Origin: Oxalobacteraceae bacterium OTU3CAMAD1
GTDB taxonomy: Bacteria > Pseudomonadota > Gammaproteobacteria > Burkholderiales > Burkholderiaceae_D
DNA: 64,000 nucleotides
Direction of reading: 5' to 3'
Assembly: GCA_024123915.1 (NCBI GenBank)
Contig: CP099650.1
Span: 2,356,001-2,420,000, forward strand
The position numbers were made by a program, and so were the translations under genes. The notes under the pieces are model-generated. The model was not told where the DNA came from and ran no database searches. It was given only the letters and a program-made list of their open reading frames with translations. This document shows positions 17,146-24,376 of this stretch, in pieces (within the stretch, counting starts at the first letter, position 1; every line of letters starts with the position of its first letter).

Positions 17146-18348
17146 ATGTTGAATTTTTATCTGAACGCTTGCGGTATCATCTGCGCGCTTGGCGATAGCC
17201 ATGCGCAGGTCAAGGCGCGCCTGTACGCCGGCGAGAGCGGCGTGGCGATGACCGGCGAATGGTCGCCGGGCCGCGAGCTGCCGCTGGGCCGCGTGCTCGC
17301 GGCGCTGCCGTCGGTCGATCATTTGCCCGCGCGCCAGCGCAGCCGCAACAACGCGCTGGCGCTGGCCGCGCTGGCGCAGATCCGCCCGGCCGTCGAGGCG
17401 GCGGTGGCGCGTTACGGCGCCGATCGCGTCGGCGTGGTGATCGGCACCAGCACTTCCGGCATCGGCGAGACCGAGCAGGCCATCCGCGACTACTGTGCGG
17501 ACGGCGTGCTGCCGCCGCACTTCGTCTACGATCCGCAGGAAATGGGATCGCCGGCGGTCATGCTGGCGAATGAACTGGGGCTGGCCGGTCCCGCCTACGT
17601 GCATTCGAGCGCTTGTTCGTCGAGCGCCAAGGCCATGGCCAGCGCGGCGCGCCTGATCAAGATGGGGCTATGCGACGCCGTGCTGACCGGCGGCGTCGAT
17701 TCGCTGTGCACCTTCACGGTGGCCGGTTTCGCGTCACTGGAATCGGTCAGCGACGAACAGTGCAACCCGATGAGCGTCAACCGCCACGGCATCAACATCG
17801 GCGAAGCCGGCGCGCTGTTCCTGATGAGCGCCGATGCCGGCGCAGCGGGGGAGGCCGGCGCGGTCGCCTTGCTGGGCTGGGGCGAGTCGTCGGACGGCCA
17901 CCATATGTCGGCGCCCGATCCGGCCGGCGTGGGCGCGCGGCTGGCGATGAACCAGGCGCTGGAACGCGCCGGCCTTGACGCCGCGCAGATCGATTACGTC
18001 AACATGCATGGCACGGCCACGCCGCAAAACGACGCGATGGAGTCGCGCGTGATCGAATCCCTGTTCGGGCTTGAAGTGCCGGTCAGCTCGACCAAACCGT
18101 TCACCGGCCACACCCTGGGCGCGGCGGCGGCGGTGGAAGCGGCGCTGTGCTGGCTGGCGATGCAGGACGATAATCCGCAGGGCAGGCTGCCGCCGCATCT
18201 GTGGGACGGCGCCGCCGATCCCGCGCTGCCGGCGCTCAACCTGGTGCCGCCCGGGGCGGCGCTTGGCCGTCCCTTGCGCCTTGTGCTGAGCAGTTCTTTC
18301 GCTTTCGGCGGCTCCAACGCGGCGCTGGTGCTGGGGAGGACGGCATGA
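17146..18348 (+). CDS. apeO: beta-ketoacyl-ACP synthase, elongating KS (APE cluster)
   Basis: 400-residue thiolase-fold condensing enzyme. The catalytic Cys is in HSSACSSSAK, and the two catalytic His are in NMHGTATPQND and FTGHTLGAA. In the APE system ApeO works with the chain length factor ApeC (here the first gene of the cluster) to extend the aryl polyene with malonyl units. A 52-base gap without an ORF precedes it, the longest gap in the cluster up to this point. A GGGGAGGA ribosome-binding sequence for the next gene lies inside its 3' end. Confidence 0.9.
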   Translation: MLNFYLNACGIICALGDSHAQVKARLYAGESGVAMTGEWSPGRELPLGRVLAALPSVDHLPARQRSRNNALALAALAQIRPAVEAAVARYGADRVGVVIGTSTSGIGETEQAIRDYCADGVLPPHFVYDPQEMGSPAVMLANELGLAGPAYVHSSACSSSAKAMASAARLIKMGLCDAVLTGGVDSLCTFTVAGFASLESVSDEQCNPMSVNRHGINIGEAGALFLMSADAGAAGEAGAVALLGWGESSDGHHMSAPDPAGVGARLAMNQALERAGLDAAQIDYVNMHGTATPQNDAMESRVIESLFGLEVPVSSTKPFTGHTLGAAAAVEAALCWLAMQDDNPQGRLPPHLWDGAADPALPALNLVPPGAALGRPLRLVLSSSFAFGGSNAALVLGRTA

Positions 18349-18839
18349 TGGCCGCAATGCCCGACCCGATGCCCGATGTCGACACACTGGTGCCGCATTC
18401 CGGGCACATGGTGCTGCTCGAACGCGTGGTCAGCGCCGACGCGGACAATCTGTGCGCGGAAGTACGCATCCACGCCGGCAGCGTGCTGGCGACCGAACAA
18501 GGTGTCGGCTCGTGGGTCGGCATCGAATATATGGCGCAGGCGATCGCCGCGCACGCGGGCTGGCTGGCGCGGCAACGCGGCGACGCCGTCAAGGTCGGAT
18601 TCCTGCTTGGCTCGCGCAAGTACGAGACCAGCGTGCCTTATTTCGCGCCGGGCAGCGTGCTGCTGGTGCATGTGCACCGCGTGCTGCAGGCGGAGAACGG
18701 CCTGGGCGCCTTCGATTGCCGGATCGTCCCGGCCGATGCGGGCGCGGATATCAACGCTGCCACCCTGGCCACGGCGACGGTGACTGTTTTCCAGCCCGAT
18801 AATGTCAATCAATTTCTCAAAGATGGAAACGTAGCATGA
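18345..18839 (+). CDS. apeP: 3-hydroxyacyl-ACP dehydratase-like hotdog protein (APE cluster)
   Basis: 164-residue FabZ-like hotdog protein. The N-terminal VPHSGHMVLLERV matches the FabZ PHR.PFLLVDRV segment. The active-site helix IEYMAQ retains Glu61, but the GHF histidine motif is absent. This complements the hotdog domain fused to ApeH, which has the His but not the Glu, suggesting an obligate heterodimer with a composite active site. It overlaps its neighbours as ATGATG/ATGA. Confidence 0.85.
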   Translation: MMAAMPDPMPDVDTLVPHSGHMVLLERVVSADADNLCAEVRIHAGSVLATEQGVGSWVGIEYMAQAIAAHAGWLARQRGDAVKVGFLLGSRKYETSVPYFAPGSVLLVHVHRVLQAENGLGAFDCRIVPADAGADINAATLATATVTVFQPDNVNQFLKDGNVA

Positions 18840-19573
18840 ATCAGAACAAGTCCATGAGCGTGCTGGTGACGGGATCTTCCCGCGGCATCGGCAAGGCGAT
18901 CGCGCTGCGTCTCGCGCGCGACGGTTACGACGTGGTGCTCCATTGCCGCAGCCAGCGCGCCGAAGCCGACGCGGTGGCGCAGGAGATTGCGCAAATGGGG
19001 CGCGCAGTGCGCGTGCTGCAGTTCGACATCGGCGACCGCGCGGCCACCGCCGCCGCGCTGGAGGCGGACATCGAACAACATGGCTGCTACTACGGCGTGG
19101 TGTGCAACGCCGGCGTGGCCCGCGACAACGCCTTTCCGGCGATGTCCGGCGAGGACTGGGACATCGTGCTGCAAACGAACCTGGACGGTTTTTACAACGT
19201 CCTCAATCCGCTGGTGATGCCGCTGGTGCAGCGGCGCAAGCCGGGCCGCATCGTCACCCTGGCATCGGTGTCGGGCCTGATCGGCAATCGCGGCCAGGTC
19301 AACTACAGCGCGGCCAAGGCGGGCATCATCGGCGCCACCAAGGCGCTGGCGCTGGAACTGGCCAAGCGCGCCATCACCGTCAACTGCGTGGCGCCCGGCC
19401 TGATCGAGACCGATATGATCGGCGATGTGCCGATGGACGAGGCGCTCAAGCTGATACCGGCGCGCCGCGTCGGCAAGCCGGAGGAAGTGGCGGCCGCCGT
19501 CAGCTTCCTGATCGGCGAGGAGGCAGGCTACATCACGCGCCAGGTCATCTCCGTCAATGGCGGGTTGGCATGA
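18836..19573 (+). CDS. apeQ: 3-oxoacyl-ACP reductase, FabG-like SDR (APE cluster)
   Basis: 245-residue short-chain dehydrogenase. The cofactor motif GSSRGIGKA near residue 13 and catalytic YSAAKAG are present, and the C-terminus SVNGGLA is typical of FabG. It would reduce the beta-keto group NADPH-dependently after each condensation. The gene starts and ends with ATGA overlaps to the dehydratase and the next KS, so this group is translationally coupled. Confidence 0.92.
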   Translation: MNQNKSMSVLVTGSSRGIGKAIALRLARDGYDVVLHCRSQRAEADAVAQEIAQMGRAVRVLQFDIGDRAATAAALEADIEQHGCYYGVVCNAGVARDNAFPAMSGEDWDIVLQTNLDGFYNVLNPLVMPLVQRRKPGRIVTLASVSGLIGNRGQVNYSAAKAGIIGATKALALELAKRAITVNCVAPGLIETDMIGDVPMDEALKLIPARRVGKPEEVAAAVSFLIGEEAGYITRQVISVNGGLA

Positions 19574-20802
19574 GCCGCCGCGTCGCCGTTACCGGCATGG
19601 CCGGCATCAGCCCGATCGGCAACGACTGGGCGGCCGTGCGCCAGCGCCTGGGCGAGTTCCGCAACGCGGTCGTGCACATGGACGACTGGTCCGATTACGA
19701 AGGCCTGAACACGCGCCTGGGCGCGCCGGCCGCGCCGTTCGAACTGACCGAACGCTATAACCGCAAGGCCATCCGCAGCATGGGCCGCGTGGCGCTGATG
19801 GCGACGCGCGCCACCGAGCTGGCGCTGGCCGACGCCGGCCTGCTCGATCATCCGCTGCTCAAGGGCGGCGACCTGGGTGTGTCGTTCGGTTCCTCGGCCG
19901 GCACGCCGAGCGCCATCGGCGACTTCGGCCGCATGATGGAGGAGCGCACCACCAAGGGCATCAACGCCACCACCTACATCAAGATGATGTCGCACACGGC
20001 GCCGGTCAACATCGGCGTCTTCTTCGGCATCACCGGGCGCGTGATCACCACCTCCAGCGCCTGCACCTCCGGCAGCCAGGGCATAGGCTATGCCTACGAG
20101 GCTATCCGCGCCGGCAAGCAGCTGGCGATGGTTGCCGGCGGCGCCGAGGAGCTGTGCGCGACCGAGGCGGCGGTGTTCGACACGCTGTTCGCCACCAGTA
20201 CCCGCAACGACGCCGGCCACACCACACCGCGTCCGTTCGACGCCGGCCGCGACGGCCTGGTGATCGGCGAGGGCGCCGGCTGTCTGATCCTTGAGGATAT
20301 GGACCATGCGCAGGCGCGCGGCGCGACGATACACGCGGAGCTGGTGGGCTTCGGCACCAACAGCGACGGTTGCCACGTCACGCAGCCCAATGCGGCCACG
20401 ATGCAGAAGGCGATGCGGCTGGCGTTGAGCGACGCCGGCTTGCAGGCGGCGGACATCGGTTACATCAACGCCCACGGCACCGGCACGCAGCAGGGCGACA
20501 TCGCCGAATCGCAGGCGACGCTGGCGGTGTTCGGCGACAAGACGCCGATCAGCTCACTGAAAAGCTATATGGGCCATACCCTGGGCGCGTGCGGCGCGCT
20601 GGAGGCGTGGATCAGCATCGAGATGATGCGCGAGGGCTGGTTCGCGCCGACCATCAACCTTGAACAAGTGGACGGCGAGTGCGCGCAGCTGGATTACATC
20701 GCCGGCGAAGGCCGCGCGCTGCAATGCGAGTACGTGATGTCGAATAACTTCGCCTTCGGCGGCATCAACACTTCTCTGATTTTTAAACGGTACGTTAAAT
20801 AG
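19570..20802 (+). CDS. apeR: beta-ketoacyl-ACP synthase, second KS (APE cluster)
   Basis: 410-residue condensing enzyme of the FabB/FabF type. The catalytic Cys is in SSACTSGSQ and the His residues in NAHGTGTQQGD and YMGHTLGAC. It differs strongly from the KS at 17.1 kb, so two functionally distinct synthases are present, as in E. coli where one is proposed to support initiation. The start ATGA overlaps the ketoreductase stop; the true start is MSRRVAVTG. Confidence 0.9.
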   Translation: MSRRVAVTGMAGISPIGNDWAAVRQRLGEFRNAVVHMDDWSDYEGLNTRLGAPAAPFELTERYNRKAIRSMGRVALMATRATELALADAGLLDHPLLKGGDLGVSFGSSAGTPSAIGDFGRMMEERTTKGINATTYIKMMSHTAPVNIGVFFGITGRVITTSSACTSGSQGIGYAYEAIRAGKQLAMVAGGAEELCATEAAVFDTLFATSTRNDAGHTTPRPFDAGRDGLVIGEGAGCLILEDMDHAQARGATIHAELVGFGTNSDGCHVTQPNAATMQKAMRLALSDAGLQAADIGYINAHGTGTQQGDIAESQATLAVFGDKTPISSLKSYMGHTLGACGALEAWISIEMMREGWFAPTINLEQVDGECAQLDYIAGEGRALQCEYVMSNNFAFGGINTSLIFKRYVK

Positions 20803-20812
20803 GAAGACGACA

Positions 20813-21259
20813 ATGAAAAAAACCCTCGTTACCGCAGCCATGCTGGCTGTTTCGCTGACCGCCTCGTTCTCCGCTTCGGCGGACGACAAGATGGTGAAGT
20901 TCCCTATCGCCGGCGCCATGGCCGCCAACGACGCGCAGCAGCGCCTGGGCGACTCGGTGAAGTTCTATTTCGCCGACCAGCAAACGCCTAAGGTGGCAAG
21001 CAAAATCACCTCCGACAAGACCAGCCAGCGCACCAACGGCTTCGGCAAGTCCGCAGAAAAAGCCTGCAACTGGGTGTTCCTGTCCGCCATGCTGGCGTTG
21101 CAGAAGCGCGCCACCGAAGTCGGCGCGGACGCGGTGGTCAACATCGTCAGCAATTTCAAGGACCAGGAATTCGCCAGCCAGACCGAGTACGAGTGCGCGG
21201 ACGGCGCCATCATGGCCGGCGTGGCGCTCAAGGGCGATTTCGTCAAGCTGGCCAAGTGA
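20813..21259 (+). CDS. small secreted protein of unknown function (APE cluster)
   Basis: 148-residue protein with a clear signal peptide (MKKTLVTAAMLAVSLTASFSASA). The mature part contains two Cys and a segment EVGADAVVNIVSN reminiscent of the YbjQ-like fold. Relatives are often labelled excinuclease ATPase subunit, but no ATPase motif exists and the protein is exported, so that label is unsupported. It is 10 bases downstream of the second KS and directly before the PPTase, so it is probably co-expressed with the pigment genes. Confidence 0.7.
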   Translation: MKKTLVTAAMLAVSLTASFSASADDKMVKFPIAGAMAANDAQQRLGDSVKFYFADQQTPKVASKITSDKTSQRTNGFGKSAEKACNWVFLSAMLALQKRATEVGADAVVNIVSNFKDQEFASQTEYECADGAIMAGVALKGDFVKLAK

Positions 21260-21271
21260 TAGCCGGCGTCC

Positions 21272-21886
21272 ATGACTGAGGCGACGCTGTGGATGGTGGA
21301 CGCGGACGCGGTGGCGGACGCCGATCTGCTGCGTTTTCGCGACTGGCTGTCGGCGGGCGAGCTGGCGCGCTATCAGCGCTTTGTCCGCGCGCAGCGGCTG
21401 CGCCAGTTCGTGGTGGGCCGCGTGTTGCTGCGCAAGGCGCTGGGCCGCTTGCTGAACGTCGATGCGCGGGAAATCCAACTGGAGGAGCAGGTCGGCAAGG
21501 CGCCGCTGCTGGTGTCGCCCGTCGTCAAGGGCGGCATGCCCGGCTTCAGCATCGCGCATAGCGGCCGCTGGGTCGCCTGCGCGGTGAGCGCGCAGACCGC
21601 CCTGGGTCTGGATATCGAGATGCGCGACGCCGGGCGCGACCTGGCCGCGTTGGCCGCGCAGGCGTTCGACGCGCGCGAGATGGCGCGCTGGGAGGGATTG
21701 CCGGAGGCGCGGCGCGTCGACGGGTTTTACCGGATGTGGAGCGAGAAGGAAGCGCGCTTCAAGCTGGGTGGGGGCGCTGGCGGACATTATGTCGCCGTGC
21801 CGCATGACGAGCTGTCTGTGGTGATCTGTAGCGAATTGCCGCTGGACGAGGCGCCGAGGATGGAAGTCGTCAGTCTGATTACGTAG
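21272..21886 (+). CDS. apeB: 4'-phosphopantetheinyl transferase, Sfp type (APE cluster)
   Basis: 204-residue PPTase. The magnesium-binding motif LGLDIEMRD and the WSEKEARFKLGGG motif are both present. It would convert the two ACPs at 5.8-6.4 kb to their active forms. In E. coli the PPTase gene lies at the beginning of the cluster; here it is the last gene of the block. Its TAG stop codon is supplied by the left end of the 96-bp palindromic repeat that follows. Confidence 0.88.
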   Translation: MTEATLWMVDADAVADADLLRFRDWLSAGELARYQRFVRAQRLRQFVVGRVLLRKALGRLLNVDAREIQLEEQVGKAPLLVSPVVKGGMPGFSIAHSGRWVACAVSAQTALGLDIEMRDAGRDLAALAAQAFDAREMARWEGLPEARRVDGFYRMWSEKEARFKLGGGAGGHYVAVPHDELSVVICSELPLDEAPRMEVVSLIT

Positions 21887-21976
21887 GGCGGATTAGCGCA
21901 GCGTAATCGGCCATGCATGGGCCGTCGGCGGCTCATCGATGGCCGATTACGGCGTTCCGCCTAATCCGCCCTACGT
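21881..21976. repeat. interspersed palindromic repeat, copy 1
   Basis: 96-bp imperfect palindrome. The ends ACGTAGGGCGGATTAG and CTAATCCGCCCTACGT are exact complements, and the inner part (CGTAATCGGCCAT / ATGGCCGATTACG) also pairs, with a small asymmetric bulge. It lies between the convergent PPTase and deacetylase genes. The same element recurs at 27984-28073 and 58864-58960. It could fold into a long hairpin and act as a two-way terminator. Confidence 0.92.
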
Positions 21977-21996
21977 GTTTCAGATTGATTTTGGCA

Positions 21997-22884
21997 TTAC
22001 TGCCACAGCCAGTTCCACAGCCCCGGCAGCTGCGGCTTGGCGTCCGGGTTGTTGACGGTGCTGGCCAGTGCGGCGCGTTCCAGTTCGTCGTGGTCGTCGT
22101 AGAACGGTTTGGCCGCGAGCGGCACGTCGAGTTCACGCGCGACGTCGATCAGGATGTCGAGATACTCCTGGATGTGGCGCGAGGTGTAGGTGTTTACGTC
22201 GTGGAAGGTGACGACGACCGGCGTGCTGCCATCGACCGCCGGCATGGCGCCAGCGGCCCAGCGCTTGCGCGTCTCGGCCAGGTGTTTGAGCATGTTCGAA
22301 CGTTTGTGCCAGCTGAAGTTGATGCCGTAGATTTTGCCGTCGTTGGCATTGAGGTCGGTCAGCAGCATGCGCATGCCGTGCTGGCGGTAGGACTCCAGCG
22401 TTTCTGCGTCGTAGGCCCAGAACGGCGGGCGTACCAGCTTTGGGGCGACGCCGGTGATGCCGGTGAGGTCATCGACGCCTTGTCGCATCGATTCGTCCAG
22501 CGTCTGTTTGCTCATGAAGCGGTGGTTCGAGTGGAACAAGGTGGCGGTGTGCAGCGCGACGATGTGGCCTTCGTCGTGTTCGCGCTTGATCAGCGCGCGG
22601 CCGACGTCCGTGCCGCCGCCGTGCCAGGCGCGGGTCTGCGTGAAGAACACGGCCTTGATGTTGTCCTGCAGAGGATTGCGGGCCAGCGTCTCGAGGATAT
22701 GCACGGTGGGATTGTCGCTGGCGGCGGCGGCGGGGCCGTCGTCGAAGGTGAGCAGAAAACGCACAGGAGCCGGCATGGGCACGGGCGCTGCCAAGACTGC
22801 GGACGTGTCCTGGCCTGCGGCGGCAGCGCTCAATAGTAGCAATGACAATGTTGCAAGCAGCAGGCGGGGACGAAGGACTAACAC
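21997..22884 (-). CDS. polysaccharide deacetylase (NodB domain)
   Basis: 295-residue exported carbohydrate deacetylase. It has an N-terminal signal peptide (LLLATLSLLLLSAAAAG), the motif-1 LTFDDGP with its metal-binding Asp, the metal-binding HTATLFH and the motif-3 arginine RPPFWAYD. It probably removes acetyl groups from a cell-wall or extracellular glycan. It starts with GTG and is convergent with the pigment cluster, so it is not part of that operon although it separates it from the methyltransferase gene. Confidence 0.85.
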   Translation of the reverse strand: MLVLRPRLLLATLSLLLLSAAAAGQDTSAVLAAPVPMPAPVRFLLTFDDGPAAAASDNPTVHILETLARNPLQDNIKAVFFTQTRAWHGGGTDVGRALIKREHDEGHIVALHTATLFHSNHRFMSKQTLDESMRQGVDDLTGITGVAPKLVRPPFWAYDAETLESYRQHGMRMLLTDLNANDGKIYGINFSWHKRSNMLKHLAETRKRWAAGAMPAVDGSTPVVVTFHDVNTYTSRHIQEYLDILIDVARELDVPLAAKPFYDDHDELERAALASTVNNPDAKPQLPGLWNWLWQ

Positions 22885-22979
22885 GGGATTAACGAACGAC
22901 GAGGGATGGATATTGTACGTGAATTCACGTTGTCGCCGCGCACCTCTAATTTTATTAAACCAATATAGATGAAGATCTT

Positions 22980-23702
22980 ATGAGCGCCAATTTTGATTTA
23001 ACGCAGCCTTCCGGCGATCCCCATGTTCCGGAGACGGCATTCGGCAAATGGTTCCTGCGCACCGAGACCTGGACCGTCCATGTGCTGGAGCGCGCGCTGG
23101 CGGACCTGGAGCGCATGATGCCGGCCGATCGGCGCGGCTACGACGTGGTGGCCGATGTGGGCTGCGGCTTTGGCCGCTCCCTGGGCAAGCTGCACCAGCG
23201 CTTTGCGCCCAAGCGCTTGATCGGCATGGACATCGATCCCGAGATGCTGCAGGAATCGGCCAAGGAGATGGCGGCGCTGAACATCCCGGCCGACTTCATT
23301 TGCTGTTCCAGCTCGAACATCAAGCTGGAAGATAATTCCGTCGACCTGTTGTTCTGCCATCAGACCTTTCATCACCTGATCGACCAGGAACGGGCGATCC
23401 AGGAGTTCTACCGCGTGCTCAAGCCGGGCGGCGTGCTGCTGTTCGCCGAATCGACCAAGCGCTATATCCACTCGTGGATCATCCGCCTGCTGTTCCGCCA
23501 TCCGATGGATGTGCAGAAGACGGCGCCGGAGTACCTGGCGATGGTGCGCGCGGCCGGTTTCTCGGTGCCGGATGGTTCGGTGTCGTATCCCTTCCTGTGG
23601 TGGAGCCGCGAGGACCTGGGTATTCTGGAGACGGCGCTGCGCATCAAACCGAAGGCGGTGCGCGAGGAGACGTTGATCAATCTGGTGGGCGTCAAACCCT
23701 AG
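22980..23702 (+). CDS. class I SAM-dependent methyltransferase, possible ApeA
   Basis: 240-residue methyltransferase. Motif I is VVADVGCGFGRS, acidic motif II is GMDIDPEML, and LKPGGVLLFAE is motif III. As I recall, E. coli APE clusters carry a methyltransferase (ApeA) next to the PPTase, which methylates the aryl ring. Here it lies 1.1 kb from the PPTase, beyond an inverted deacetylase gene, so a pigment role is plausible but not shown. It has its own 5' region. Confidence 0.75.
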   Translation: MSANFDLTQPSGDPHVPETAFGKWFLRTETWTVHVLERALADLERMMPADRRGYDVVADVGCGFGRSLGKLHQRFAPKRLIGMDIDPEMLQESAKEMAALNIPADFICCSSSNIKLEDNSVDLLFCHQTFHHLIDQERAIQEFYRVLKPGGVLLFAESTKRYIHSWIIRLLFRHPMDVQKTAPEYLAMVRAAGFSVPDGSVSYPFLWWSREDLGILETALRIKPKAVREETLINLVGVKP

Positions 23703-23754
23703 CAATTCCGGGCCGGTCCCGCCTTTCGATGCCAAATCGATAAATTTAACTTGG

Positions 23755-23773
23755 AATGCAAATCATTCTCATC
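23755..23773. promoter_or_regulatory. Fur-box-like site upstream of the PepSY operon
   Basis: AATGCAAATCATTCTCATC matches the core of the Fur consensus (compare TGATAATCATTCTCAT), about 35 bases before the first gene of a PepSY-type membrane operon. Such operons are commonly iron-repressed, which supports the match, but Fur binding itself is not demonstrated. Confidence 0.55.
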
Positions 23774-23808
23774 TAAAATTTGTCGTTTATCGGCCGGCAG
23801 GCGAAGGG

Positions 23809-24117
23809 ATGGATGCGGTGAACTGGATCAGCATCATCGTGGCGGCGTTGGCCGCCCTGTACTTATATTTGGCCTCGCCGCACCAGGCCTTGTGGCCGGC
23901 GGCGCTGGCGCGCCAATATTTTTTGCGCTGGTTGTCGGTGCCCCTGGCCACCGGCGCCATCGCGGCGGCGGTGCGGGATTACGGCTTCTGGTGCGGCGTG
24001 TGCGTCGCGCTGACGGGGTTCATGACGACGCTGGTGCTGCTGCCTTACGCCGACGCCTGGCTGCGCCGCCGCCGGCCGCACAATCCAGCCAAACCGAAGG
24101 CGCGCCATGTGGGGTAA
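23809..24117 (+). CDS. small membrane protein, DUF3325/DUF3649-like
   Basis: 102-residue protein with about three hydrophobic segments and a basic tail (LRRRRPHNPAKPKARH). Its size, topology and position before a PepSY protein fit the small iron-uptake-associated membrane proteins found in siderophore loci, but I cannot assign the family exactly. ATG at 23809 is very close to the GAAGGG ribosome-binding sequence; GTG at 23818 (MNWIS) would have better spacing. It overlaps the next gene by 11 bases. Confidence 0.6.
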   Translation: MDAVNWISIIVAALAALYLYLASPHQALWPAALARQYFLRWLSVPLATGAIAAAVRDYGFWCGVCVALTGFMTTLVLLPYADAWLRRRRPHNPAKPKARHVG

Positions 24118-24376
24118 ATCGACGGCCGCCCTTTTTCTCGGATTGCCGCTGGCGGTGATCGTGGTCGGCATCTGCGCGCTGCTTAGCCGGGACCAGGCCC
24201 GCACCACGCTGCCATGGCTGCTGATGTTCGTCCTGTTCTGGATAGGCGCGATGACGATCGCCTTCCTGTTCCGCACCGGCCTGCGCGCCTGGCTGTGGAT
24301 GGGCGGCGCCACCTTGCTCGGCTACGCCGTGCTGCACCTGTCGAAGGCCGGCGGCCTGTTAAGGATCGCCGGATGA
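24107..24376 (+). CDS. small membrane protein, iron-uptake-operon type
   Basis: 89-residue protein, almost entirely three hydrophobic helices. It overlaps the preceding gene by 11 bases and the following PepSY gene by 4 (ATGA), so the three are tightly coupled. It resembles the second small membrane protein of PepSY-containing iron-uptake operons; no catalytic residues are visible. Confidence 0.6.
   Translation: MWGKSTAALFLGLPLAVIVVGICALLSRDQARTTLPWLLMFVLFWIGAMTIAFLFRTGLRAWLWMGGATLLGYAVLHLSKAGGLLRIAG

Noticed and set aside
21881..21976. CRISPR-like repeat
   Set aside because: The three copies are dispersed single palindromes tens of kilobases apart, without spacers or cas genes.
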